Assembly: GCF_024701975.1 (NCBI RefSeq)
Contig: NZ_JANLNM010000001.1
Coordinates: 744,001 to 808,000, forward strand
Direction: 5' to 3'
Length of the DNA stretch: 64,000 nt
DNA from: Variovorax sp. ZS18.2.2
GTDB taxonomy: Bacteria; Pseudomonadota; Gammaproteobacteria; Burkholderiales; Burkholderiaceae_C
In this document: one piece after another, positions 1 to 8,043 of the stretch
Position numbering within the stretch: position 1 is the first letter of the stretch
Layout of the letters: each line of letters opens with the position of its first letter
Program-made: the position numbers and the translations under genes
The notes under the pieces: generated by a model
What the model saw: only the letters and a program-made list of their open reading frames with translations
What the model was told of the DNA's origin: nothing
Databases searched by the model: none

Positions 1-165
1 CTGGCAAGCGGCGCGCTGGTCGAAATACTGCAGGGCTGGGCGCCCGAGCCGTATCCGCTGCACGTGGTGTACCCGACCAACCGGCACCTGAGCGCCAAGC
101 TGCGCGTGTTCGTCGACTGGGCGGTGGAGCTCTTCGCGCCCCACAACGCACACCCAGTGCGTTGA
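1..165 (+). CDS. LysR-family regulator, C-terminal end only (partial)
   Basis: The first 54 codons read in frame 1 to a TGA at 163-165. They show the end of a LysR effector-binding domain: the segment LHVVYPTNRHLSAKLRVFVDW is typical of the last strand and helix, where the regulator discusses the hydrophobic pattern followed by F-V-D-W. The start and the DNA-binding domain lie outside the window, so neither target nor inducer can be named. It ends 6 bases before the stop of the convergent opgD gene. Confidence 0.75.
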   Translation: MASGALVEILQGWAPEPYPLHVVYPTNRHLSAKLRVFVDWAVELFAPHNAHPVR

Positions 166-171
166 AGAAAC

Positions 172-1770
172 TCAACCCGGCTGGTACTGGTACAGCCAGG
201 TCTCCGTCAACGTCTGGTCGCCGTTCTTCAGGTAGAGCCGCATGTCGATCGGCTCGTTGCCTTCGGGCGTGAAGTCGAACTGCGCGCGCCAGTGGCCGGG
301 CACGCCGTTGGGCACGGCTTCGGCGAACACATACGAGAACTTGCCGCGCGGCGCCGTGAGCACCAGCTCGGGTTTCACGCCGAAGGGCACGGTGGTGAGC
401 GGCTGGCCGATGAACTCGACCATGAACTTGCGCACGCCCTGCGGCCGCGGCTGGCCCGGCTGGCCGCCGCGGCCGATGCGCGTGGCCACGCAGCGCGCGA
501 GCGGCGAAGGAAAGGGCTCCTGGTCGGTCCAGTGCAGCCGGTATTGCAGGCTGTAGCTCGCGCCGGCCTTGGCCTCGACCTTGGGCACCCAGAAGGCGAC
601 GACGTTGTCGTGGATCTCGTCGTCGGTCGGAATCTCGATGAGCTGCACCGAGCCTTCGCCCCAATCGCCCAGCGGTTCGATCCAGAGGCTCGGGCGCTTC
701 TCGTAGCCGACGCCGTCCTGGTAGTGGTCGAACAAGCGGTCGCGCTGCAAGAGGCCAAAGCCGCGCGGCTTCGTGTCAGCGAAGGCGGAGGCGCGCGTTT
801 GCGTGGGGTTGTTGAGCGGGCGCCAGATGCGCTCGCCCGCGCCGTTCCAGATCGCGAGGCCGTCGGAGTCGTGCACCTCGGGGCGCCAGTCGATGGCGGT
901 GGGCTTGATGGTCTCGGAGTACCAGTACATCGAGGTGAGCGGCACGAGGCCCAGGCGCGCCACGTCGCGGCGCAGGAAGAGGCGCGAGTCGATGTCCATG
1001 ATCACCGCCTTGCCGCGCTGCATCACGAACTTGAAGACGCCGGTGACGCTCGGCCCTTCGAGGAGGGCGTAGACCGTCATCGAGGTGGTGTTGTTCGCAG
1101 CCGGAGTCTCGAAATAGAAGCGGGTGAAGGTGGGGAATTCCTCGGGTTTGTCGGGCACGGCCACGTCGAGCGCGAGGCCGCGGGCCGACAGGCCGTACTG
1201 GTACAGCTCGCCGATCGCGCGGAAGTACGAGGCGCCGAGAAAGGCGACCCAGTCGTTCTTCTGCCAGTCGAGCTTGCCCTGGTCGCCCAGGCGGCTTTCC
1301 TGCAGGCGAAAGCCCGCGAAGCCCGCGCCGGGTGGCAGCGTGCGCGCGGGGCTGTCGGGGGGCATCGAGAAGTAGTCGGGGCTGTAGAGCACTTCGCGGG
1401 CGAACGCATCGCCGTCGGAGTTCTCCAGCACGTGCATGCGCACCGGCGTCTGGAAGAAGCGGCCGAGGTGGAAGAAGGTGACGGGGAATGCGCCGGGGCC
1501 TTCGCGAAAGAGGGCGTTGGCGGGGTCGAACTTGATCTTGCCGTGGGCGTCGTAGTCGATCTTCTCGAGCACGTCGGGGGCCAGCGGCGCGGCGGCGGCG
1601 TACGGTTGCGCGGCGAGGCGCTTGGCCTGCGCAACGAGCCGGTCGAACGAGAAGGGCGAAGGCTGGCTCAGTTGCAGGCCGTTGGCGGCCAGCGCCTCTT
1701 CGGGCAGTCCAAGGGCGGCGAGTGCGGCGGCGGCACCACCTGCGGCAAGGAAGGATCGGCGATCAAGCAT
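172..1770 (-). CDS. opgD: Glucan biosynthesis protein D (OpgD/MdoD family)
   Basis: This 532-aa protein belongs to the OpgG/OpgD family, periplasmic proteins that shape the backbone of osmoregulated periplasmic glucans; OpgD homologues are established as beta-1,2-glucan-cleaving enzymes. Residues 1-28 form a signal peptide with the twin arginines R4-R5 followed by SFLAAGG, so Tat export is likely, with cleavage expected after EALA near residue 28. The mature part has the family's long beta-rich domain (motifs such as FFHLGRFFQTPV and WNGAGERIWRPL) and an immunoglobulin-like C-terminal domain. Length matches the family. No glucosyltransferase gene (opgH) is visible beside it. A 6-bp inverted repeat lies about 50 bases upstream of the start. 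Confidence 0.88.
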   Translation of the reverse strand: MLDRRSFLAAGGAAAALAALGLPEEALAANGLQLSQPSPFSFDRLVAQAKRLAAQPYAAAAPLAPDVLEKIDYDAHGKIKFDPANALFREGPGAFPVTFFHLGRFFQTPVRMHVLENSDGDAFAREVLYSPDYFSMPPDSPARTLPPGAGFAGFRLQESRLGDQGKLDWQKNDWVAFLGASYFRAIGELYQYGLSARGLALDVAVPDKPEEFPTFTRFYFETPAANNTTSMTVYALLEGPSVTGVFKFVMQRGKAVIMDIDSRLFLRRDVARLGLVPLTSMYWYSETIKPTAIDWRPEVHDSDGLAIWNGAGERIWRPLNNPTQTRASAFADTKPRGFGLLQRDRLFDHYQDGVGYEKRPSLWIEPLGDWGEGSVQLIEIPTDDEIHDNVVAFWVPKVEAKAGASYSLQYRLHWTDQEPFPSPLARCVATRIGRGGQPGQPRPQGVRKFMVEFIGQPLTTVPFGVKPELVLTAPRGKFSYVFAEAVPNGVPGHWRAQFDFTPEGNEPIDMRLYLKNGDQTLTETWLYQYQPG

Positions 1771-1821
1771 GTGTTTCTTGAGGGTTTCTAGTCTTTGGGG
1801 GAAGGGGGAACGAGGCGAGGT

Positions 1822-1838
1822 GCGGAATGATTTTCCGC
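1822..1838. promoter_or_regulatory. Inverted repeat upstream of opgD
   Basis: GCGGAA at 1822-1827 and TTCCGC at 1833-1838 form a perfect 6-bp inverted repeat with a 5-base spacer, about 50 bases upstream of the opgD start. There is no U-run on either side, so it is not a simple terminator. An operator for opgD is possible but unproven. Confidence 0.3.
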
Positions 1839-1940
1839 GATGGGACAGCCGTTAGCTTGCCGCACTTTGCAGGACACCTCGCGTCAGCCATTCCGCGCAA
1901 TGCAGGCCGGACAAAGCCGCCGATTCGGAAAATTGTGCGT

Positions 1941-2792
1941 TTATGTATCGACCGGCTTCGCCATGTCCACGGCGCTCAGCGCATACACCGCATAGAGCGG
2001 CACGCCGAAGACCATCCGGAACACCGGGCCGAGCAGCGTGTAGGCGAGGCCCAGGCCCTCCATCACGCGGTAGGTGCCGTCCAGGCGCAGGCGTGGGTGC
2101 GGTTCGGTCAGGCCCGCGGGGCGGCGAAGGCCCCAGAGAAATTCGGCGCCCGTCGGCCGCACCGAGGGATGGTTGCGGGCGCGGCCGGTGGCGATCCAGC
2201 ACATGGCATCGAAGGCCAGCACCGAGCCCGGGGGCGCCCGCTCGCCGAAGGCGGCGAGCACCGCCTGCACCGTCTCGGGCTTCAGGTACATGAGCACGCC
2301 TTCGGTGAAGAGGAAGACCGGCGGCGCGTTGCGCTTTTTGGGCAGGCCGAGCTGGTCCCACCAGTCGGGCGAGGTCAGGTCGAGTTCGCGCACGTCGTGG
2401 CGCGGATGGGTCTCGGGAAGCAGCTCGCGGCGCAGCGCGAGCACCTCGGGCAGGTCGGCATCGGTCATGTGCGACTTGTCGTCGTCCAGCCACTGGAAGT
2501 AGTGGCTCAGACCGCAGCCCATGTTCACCACGCGGGCGCCGGGATGCCGTTTCAGGAAATCCTGCGCGAGGCTGCGAAAGCGCCGCGTGCGCGCGAGGAT
2601 GCCGTAGATGGTCGCCCGGTCTTCCGGCAGGGCCTGCCCGTCGTCGCGGATCTTCTCGAGGATGGACGCGGCGTAGGCGTCCCGCACGGCCACCTGCGGA
2701 AAGATGGCATCGCCGGATGCGCGCGCGGCCAGGGGAATCCGCAAGGTGGAAGGAACAGCCGACAGGCGCCGTGCGAGCTTGCTGGTCGTCAT
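1941..2792 (-). CDS. Class I SAM-dependent methyltransferase, leucine carboxyl methyltransferase/TcmP-like
   Basis: This 283-aa protein resembles the PPM1/TcmP family of S-adenosylmethionine-dependent methyltransferases. The SAM-binding motif I is NMGCGL at about residues 90-95, and the family's acidic post-I motif DADLPEV follows at 111-117. The C-terminal 40 residues are hydrophobic (YTLLGPVFRMVFGVPLYAVYAL), suggesting membrane contact or a hydrophobic packing surface. I chose the ATG at 2792, giving MTTSKLARR, because a further upstream extension is low-complexity and unlike the family. The substrate cannot be read from sequence. It lies 109 bases downstream of the porin gene on the same strand, so it may be read through from the inositol operon, but no functional link is evident. 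Confidence 0.75.
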   Translation of the reverse strand: MTTSKLARRLSAVPSTLRIPLAARASGDAIFPQVAVRDAYAASILEKIRDDGQALPEDRATIYGILARTRRFRSLAQDFLKRHPGARVVNMGCGLSHYFQWLDDDKSHMTDADLPEVLALRRELLPETHPRHDVRELDLTSPDWWDQLGLPKKRNAPPVFLFTEGVLMYLKPETVQAVLAAFGERAPPGSVLAFDAMCWIATGRARNHPSVRPTGAEFLWGLRRPAGLTEPHPRLRLDGTYRVMEGLGLAYTLLGPVFRMVFGVPLYAVYALSAVDMAKPVDT

Positions 2793-2901
2793 GGATGCGG
2801 GAGCGAGATCATGCGCAAAGTCTGGCGGCTCCCGCACGCCCGGGCAAGTCAGTCTTTCGTTCAGCCTGCCGGGCTGGCGCGTGGCCTCGCTCCCGCCATC
2901 A

Positions 2902-4251
2902 CTACTCCCACCATGCTTCCATCTGGATGCCGAAGGTTGTGGAGTTCCTGCGGCCATTGGCCCCGAAGCTGGTGACGTTGGCATCGCCGGCTGCCTTGTT
3001 CCAGTTGGCACGCGTGGCGTAGATGCGGAACTCCGGACGGGTCCAGAAATCGGTGTTCGGCGAGAACGCCACCGCGATCGTGCCCTTGTTCAGCGTCTGG
3101 CGGGGCTGGTCATCGGTGCTGCGGCGCGTGGTCGAGACCTCGGCCAGGAGCTTCGTGTACTTGGCGATGCCGTAGGAGACGCGCCCGCCCAGCGAGAAGT
3201 CCTTGGTCTCCGGGCCATCGTCCGGGCGCGTGGTCTGGTAGCCGATCAGGCCCTGGCCGCCGAAACGCCCGAACTGGAAGTCCACCGAGTCCAGGATGCG
3301 CCGCTGCTTGGCACCCGCCTGCGGCGTGATCACCGTGCGCTCCACCAGCGGCGCGAACAGCAGTGTGTTCTCCAGCCCGAAGCCCGGGGGCAGCAGCAAC
3401 CCCGTGGTCGTCGTGCTGTTGTCCATGTTGTAGAACTTGCCGCTGAGCGAAGCGTGACCCGTCGATGCCTGCACGATGAAGGTGTTGTTCAGGCCCGGAA
3501 AGAGGTCCTTCTGGATGTGCATGAGCCCCAATGCCCCGCCATCACGGCCCTTGGCGAAGTCGCCCGAGATCAACCCACCGGTCACCGTGAGCTTGCCGCC
3601 CGGGTTGGTGGGGATGTCGCGCCATTGCACATTGATGCGCTTGGCGTTGTTGGGATTGCCGTTCTTGTTGTCCACCGAGTCGGCGGTGTGCAAGGCCACG
3701 TTCAGGCGGCCGATGCCCCACAGCGGGATGTCGTCGATACCGGCGCCGTAGTTGTCGCCGTCCTCCACCACCCACTTGTCCACGATGTGCACGTCCTGGA
3801 TGCGGTGGTAGCGCTGGCCGGCCCAGAGGGTGGCGGCGTTGCCGAAGACGCCTGTGAGGGAAAAGTAGGCCTGCGCGGTGCCGCTCTTGCCGTTGTAGAT
3901 GGTGGGCATGTAGAACACGCCCCACTTGATGCCGTCGCCCAGGTCGAACTTCTTGCCGATGCCGAACTCCAGGTAGTTGTCGCCTTCGTTGCCCAGGCGG
4001 TACTTCTGCAGGTCGCCGCCGAGCGAATAGCCGCCCTTGAGCTTGCCCTTGCCGGCGCTGAAGAAGCCGCCGCGGCCGTAGCCCCAGAACTCCAGGCCGG
4101 TGGCGTCGTTGATCTTCTTGACGAACTCCTTGGTGGGGTCCTTGGCTTCGGCCTGCGGGGGCTCGTCGGTTTGCTGGGCTTGCGCCTGGATACAGAGGCT
4201 GGCCGACAGCATCAGGATGGCGGCAGACAGGCGGTTCGGTTTTGTTCTCAT
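2902..4251 (-). CDS. LamB-like outer-membrane porin, probably for inositol uptake
   Basis: This 449-aa protein has a signal peptide with predicted cleavage after AQA at residues 23-25, then a short acidic linker and a beta-rich body typical of maltoporin (LamB) family 18-strand channels. Family-like segments are GLEFWGYGRGG near the mature N-terminus, WAGQRYHRIQDVHI in the middle, and a C-terminus ending in aromatic residues (FGIQMEAWWE), as expected for recognition by the outer-membrane assembly machinery. The start at 4251 is supported by a GAGGAG ribosome site about 8 bases upstream; an in-frame upstream extension lacks a signal peptide. It is the last gene of the inositol cluster, 129 bases after iolB, so passage of inositol or inositol glycosides is inferred from context only. 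Confidence 0.82.
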   Translation of the reverse strand: MRTKPNRLSAAILMLSASLCIQAQAQQTDEPPQAEAKDPTKEFVKKINDATGLEFWGYGRGGFFSAGKGKLKGGYSLGGDLQKYRLGNEGDNYLEFGIGKKFDLGDGIKWGVFYMPTIYNGKSGTAQAYFSLTGVFGNAATLWAGQRYHRIQDVHIVDKWVVEDGDNYGAGIDDIPLWGIGRLNVALHTADSVDNKNGNPNNAKRINVQWRDIPTNPGGKLTVTGGLISGDFAKGRDGGALGLMHIQKDLFPGLNNTFIVQASTGHASLSGKFYNMDNSTTTTGLLLPPGFGLENTLLFAPLVERTVITPQAGAKQRRILDSVDFQFGRFGGQGLIGYQTTRPDDGPETKDFSLGGRVSYGIAKYTKLLAEVSTTRRSTDDQPRQTLNKGTIAVAFSPNTDFWTRPEFRIYATRANWNKAAGDANVTSFGANGRRNSTTFGIQMEAWWE

Positions 4252-4380
4252 GAAAGTCTCCTCGGTTCTTCGGTGGTGGGTGGAAGGGAAGTCGCGCGAT
4301 GTCTTCAGGCAAAGGCATCCCCCCACCGGCCGTTGGGCCGATGTCGATCGATGCAATTGCAGAAGAGGGAGGGGCGGACG

Positions 4381-5229
4381 CTAGCTGCGCTTGGCGGCCA
4401 GCCGGTCCTGCATGTCCGGCTGCAGCATCCACTCGTGCGCCGGATCGTTCTTGAACACCCAGTAACGGCCGGGGCCGGCCATCACGTTGAGGTAGTAAAG
4501 GTCGTAGCCGTGCGGCGCGACCACCGGGTGGTAGCCGCGCGGCACCATCACCGTGTCGTGGTTCTCGACGGCCATGGATTCATCGAGGCTGCGGTCGTCG
4601 GTGTAGACGCGCTGGAAGGCAAAGCCCTGCGGCGGGTTCAGCCGGTGGTAGTAGGTTTCCTCGAGCAGCGTTTCCTCGGGCAGCGCATCGCGGTCGTGCT
4701 TGTGCGGCGGATAGCTGGAGGCATTGCCTGCCGGCGTGATCACCTCCACCACCAGCAGGTGCGCCGCGCGCGGATCGTCGTGCGGCAGGATGTCGCAGAC
4801 GTGGCGCGTGTTGCTGCCTTTGCCGCGCACCGAGCGCTTCATCGTGCCGGAGTCGAGCACGAAGGCTTCGCGCTTCTGCTCCTGGCTGCCGGCCGGCGCC
4901 GTGCACAGCGCCACCTCGGCATCGCGGCTGGCGTCGATGCCGACGGCGGCGTGGCCCGGCACATACACCGCGGCGGGCGAGACGGGGTCGAACACGCTGT
5001 CGCGCGTGCCCAGTTGCGTGTAGCGCCGGCCGTCCACTTCGATGTCGACCGTGCCGGTCAGCACCACCAGGCAGAGTTCGCGGTCTCCGGTGGCAAGGAA
5101 TTCGGTCTCGCCCTTTTTCAGGCGCAGCACCTTGAAGCCGACGTGCGCCCAGCCGGCGCGCTCGGGCGTCACTTCGACCACGGTGCGACCTTCGGCCGCG
5201 GCCTTCACGAGGAGCGGACTGAGTGCCAT
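4381..5229 (-). CDS. iolB: 5-deoxy-glucuronate isomerase
   Basis: IolB converts 5-deoxy-D-glucuronate to 2-deoxy-5-keto-D-gluconate in cytoplasmic myo-inositol catabolism. The 282-aa protein is a double cupin; the metal-binding signature YPPHKHD places His at 176 and 178, followed by a glutamate-rich LLEETYYH segment near 188-195 and the conserved VPRGYHPV motif near residue 235. The start ATG at 5229 is separated from the iolE stop by a single base (TGA C ATG), so translation is probably coupled. Length equals that of characterised IolB proteins. Regulation is presumably from the promoter upstream of the transporter genes at about 13.65 kb. Confidence 0.95.
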   Translation of the reverse strand: MALSPLLVKAAAEGRTVVEVTPERAGWAHVGFKVLRLKKGETEFLATGDRELCLVVLTGTVDIEVDGRRYTQLGTRDSVFDPVSPAAVYVPGHAAVGIDASRDAEVALCTAPAGSQEQKREAFVLDSGTMKRSVRGKGSNTRHVCDILPHDDPRAAHLLVVEVITPAGNASSYPPHKHDRDALPEETLLEETYYHRLNPPQGFAFQRVYTDDRSLDESMAVENHDTVMVPRGYHPVVAPHGYDLYYLNVMAGPGRYWVFKNDPAHEWMLQPDMQDRLAAKRS

Positions 5230-5230
5230 G

Positions 5231-6157
5231 TCAGAGCACCTCCGGTTGCGCGGTGCCGATCTTGTCGACGATGCCGCGCAGGGTTTCGTAGCCCTTCTTC
5301 GCGTACGCATAGCTCGGCGCGACGGCGGGGTCCTGCTCGGCCTCGACCACGAGCCAGCCTTCGTAGCCGGCTTCGTGCAGCACCGCGAGCACCGCCTCGA
5401 AATCGAGGTCGCCGTCGCCCGGCACGGTGAAGGTGCCGTTGAGCACGCCATCGAGGAACGACAGGCTCTCGTTGCGCGTCTGGCGGATCACGCCGGCGCG
5501 CACGTCCTTGCAGTGCACATGCGCCACGCGGCCGACATGCTTGCGCAGCAGCGCCGCCGGATCGCCCGCGCCGCCGTAGTAGGCATGGCCGGTGTCGAAC
5601 AGCAGCGACACGCAGGCCGGATCGGTCAGGGCCATCAGCCTGTCGACGTCCTGCGGCGATTCGACGTACGCGCCCATGTGGTGGTGATAGGCCAGGGTGA
5701 TGCCGTACTTCGCCTTCAGGTGCTCGCCGAATGCGTTCAGGCGCGCGGCGTAGGCGGCCCACTGCGCTTCGCCCGCAAAGCGCGGACGCTTCGAGAGGGG
5801 CGTGTCCATGCGGCCCTGGATGGAGCCGGCGACCTCGCCGTAGACCACGACCTTGCAGCCGTTGAAGCGCAGCTTTTCCATGTGGGCGGTGCAGCGGTCG
5901 ATTTCCGCATCGACCGTGTCTTCGGCCAGATGGCCCGAGTACCAGCCCGAGACGCAGGCCAGGCCGTACTCGGCCAGCGTGGCCTTCAGCGCCGCGGGTT
6001 CGCTCGGAAACTTGTTGCCCAGCTCGAAGCCGGCGTAGCCGATCTCGGCGCCTTCGCGCAGCGCGGTGGACAGCGGGGTGGCACCGCCGAGCGCGGGCAG
6101 GTCGTCGTTCATCCACGACAGGGGGTTGATGCCGATGCGGACGTTCCAGGTGTTCAT
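5231..6157 (-). CDS. iolE: Myo-inosose-2 dehydratase
   Basis: IolE dehydrates 2-keto-myo-inositol (scyllo-inosose) to 3D-(3,5/4)-trihydroxycyclohexane-1,2-dione. The 308-aa protein is an AP-endonuclease-2/xylose-isomerase-like TIM barrel: it opens with MNTWNVRIGINPLSW, contains the metal-site segments AYHHHMG and DTGHAYYGG, and ends with the barrel glutamate in VEAEQDP. The ATG at 6157 was chosen because the family begins with this strand; upstream in-frame sequence belongs to the end of iolD. It sits 23 bases after iolD and one base before iolB, fully inside the catabolic operon. Confidence 0.95.
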   Translation of the reverse strand: MNTWNVRIGINPLSWMNDDLPALGGATPLSTALREGAEIGYAGFELGNKFPSEPAALKATLAEYGLACVSGWYSGHLAEDTVDAEIDRCTAHMEKLRFNGCKVVVYGEVAGSIQGRMDTPLSKRPRFAGEAQWAAYAARLNAFGEHLKAKYGITLAYHHHMGAYVESPQDVDRLMALTDPACVSLLFDTGHAYYGGAGDPAALLRKHVGRVAHVHCKDVRAGVIRQTRNESLSFLDGVLNGTFTVPGDGDLDFEAVLAVLHEAGYEGWLVVEAEQDPAVAPSYAYAKKGYETLRGIVDKIGTAQPEVL

Positions 6158-6180
6158 GGCGTGGTTTTCTCCCGTGGGAT

Positions 6181-8043
6181 TCAAAGTTTCTGATCGTGCT
6201 TGGCAGCTTCGTAGCGCGCGCGGGCTTCGTTGACTTCGGCGCGCGCCGAGACTTCGGGAATCGCCACCTCCCACCAGCAGCCGCCGTCGGCGGTGGTGCG
6301 TTCGGCGGTGGTGTCGATCACGATCACCTGCGTGCCGCTGGCGGCGCGGGCCGCTGAAAGAGCCTCGCGAAGGGCGGCGATGTTTTCCACATGCACTGCT
6401 TGCGCGCCCATGCTGCGTGCATGCCCCGCGAAGTCGATGGCCGAGGCATTGCCGCCTTCGGGAATGCAGTCGTCCAGCATGTTGTTGAACTGCGGCGATC
6501 CGCTCGCGCGCTGCAGGCGGTGGATGCAGCCGTAGCCGCGGTTGTCGAGCACCACCACGACGAGCTTGCGGCTCAGCAGCACCGAGGTGGCGATCTCCGA
6601 ATTCATCATCATGTAGGAGCCGTCGCCCACCATGACGATCACCTCCTTCTCCGGCCGCGCGAGCTTCACGCCCAGGCCGCCGGCGATCTCGTAGCCCATG
6701 GTGGAGTAGCCGTACTCCATGTGATAGCCGCCGGGCGCGCCCGCGCGCCAGAGCTTGTGCAGCTCGGCGGGCAGGGTGCCCGCGGCGCACACGACGATGT
6801 CGTTGGCCGGCGAGTCGCTTGCCGAATCGCGTACCGTGCCGATCACCTCGGCGTCATAGGGCAGCTCGCCCTGCGGCGACGTGGTGGTCAGCTCGGTCAC
6901 GCGCGCCACCCAGCCGGCCGCGAGGTCGCGGGCGCGCGCCGTCCATCGCGGCGCGGCCTGCCAGCCGGCCAGCACGTCCTGCAGCTGCTCGAGGCCCACG
7001 CGTGCATCGGCCACGAGCGAGGTGCAGCCGCGCTTGGTGGCGTCGAAGGCCTGGACATTCAGGCCCAGCATCGGCACATGGCCCAGCAGGCTGTTCGAGC
7101 CGGTGGTGAAGTCCTGCAGCCGCGTGCCGACGGCGAACACCAGGTCGGCTTCGCGCGCCAGGGCATTGGCCGCCGGCGATCCGGTCACGCCGATGGCACC
7201 AAGGTTGAGCGGATGGTCCCAGGGCATGCTGCCCTTGCCGGCCTGCGTCTCGGCCACGGGCACGCCATGGGCTTCGGCGAAGGCGCGCAGCGCGTCCCAG
7301 GCCTGGCTGTAGAGCACGCCGCCGCCGACGACGATCAGCGGCCGCTGTGCCGCGCGCAGCAGGTGGGTGGCGCGCGCCAGTTCGCCGCGATCGGGCGGCA
7401 TGCGCCTGAAGCGGAGGGTCTCGGGGTGCAGGAAGTGCTCGGGGCAGTCGAAGGCCTCGGTCTGCACATCCTGCGGCAGCGCCAGGCACACGGGACCGCA
7501 GCTGGCCGGATCGATCATGGTCTGGATCGCGCGGGGCAGGGCCGCGAGGATCTGCTCGGGCCGCATGATCCGGTCGAAGTAACGCGTGACCGGCCGCAGG
7601 CAGTCGTTGACGCTCAGGTCTCCGTGCGAAAAGTCTTCGAGCTGCTGCAGCACCGGGTCCGGTGCGCGCGAAGCGAAAACATCGCCGGGCAGCAGCAGCA
7701 CCGGCAGGCGGTTGACGTGAGCGAGCGCGGCAGCCGTGACGAGGTTGGTCGCACCCGGGCCGATGGAGGTGGTGACCGCCATGATCCGCTGGCGGAACTG
7801 CGCCTTGGCATAGGCCACCGCGGCGTTGGCCATGCCCTGCTCGTTGTGTGCGCGCAGGGTCGGCAGCGCATGGCGCTCGGCCGCGAGGGCTTCGCCCAGT
7901 CCGGCCACGTTGCCGTGTCCGAAGATCGAGAACACGCCGGCGACATAGGGCGCAAGCGTGCCGTCGGCCATCTCGACGCGCAGTGCGGACAGGTGCCGCA
8001 CCAGCGCCTGCGCCATCGTGATGCGAAGGGTCTTGTTCGTCAT
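6181..8043 (-). CDS. iolD: 3D-(3,5/4)-trihydroxycyclohexane-1,2-dione acylhydrolase (decyclizing)
   Basis: IolD opens the inositol-derived ring, giving 5-deoxy-glucuronate, with thiamine diphosphate as cofactor. The 620-aa protein has the three-domain ThDP enzyme plan: N-terminal pyrimidine-binding domain with the catalytic glutamate in HNEQG (E68), a central FAD/NAD-like domain around residues 200-350, and the C-terminal diphosphate-binding domain with GDGSYMMMN starting at 473 and the later NRGYGC. The start ATG at 8043 overlaps the iolC stop (ATGA), so the two genes are translationally coupled. A tail rich in Glu and Ala closes the protein. No key residue seems missing. Confidence 0.95.
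   Translation of the reverse strand: MTNKTLRITMAQALVRHLSALRVEMADGTLAPYVAGVFSIFGHGNVAGLGEALAAERHALPTLRAHNEQGMANAAVAYAKAQFRQRIMAVTTSIGPGATNLVTAAALAHVNRLPVLLLPGDVFASRAPDPVLQQLEDFSHGDLSVNDCLRPVTRYFDRIMRPEQILAALPRAIQTMIDPASCGPVCLALPQDVQTEAFDCPEHFLHPETLRFRRMPPDRGELARATHLLRAAQRPLIVVGGGVLYSQAWDALRAFAEAHGVPVAETQAGKGSMPWDHPLNLGAIGVTGSPAANALAREADLVFAVGTRLQDFTTGSNSLLGHVPMLGLNVQAFDATKRGCTSLVADARVGLEQLQDVLAGWQAAPRWTARARDLAAGWVARVTELTTTSPQGELPYDAEVIGTVRDSASDSPANDIVVCAAGTLPAELHKLWRAGAPGGYHMEYGYSTMGYEIAGGLGVKLARPEKEVIVMVGDGSYMMMNSEIATSVLLSRKLVVVVLDNRGYGCIHRLQRASGSPQFNNMLDDCIPEGGNASAIDFAGHARSMGAQAVHVENIAALREALSAARAASGTQVIVIDTTAERTTADGGCWWEVAIPEVSARAEVNEARARYEAAKHDQKL

Noticed and set aside
292..1791. Long open frame of about 499 codons on the plus strand opposite opgD
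   Set aside because: It is an antisense shadow of a well-supported gene, with Arg/Ala/His-rich composition typical of GC-biased reverse frames and no family pattern.
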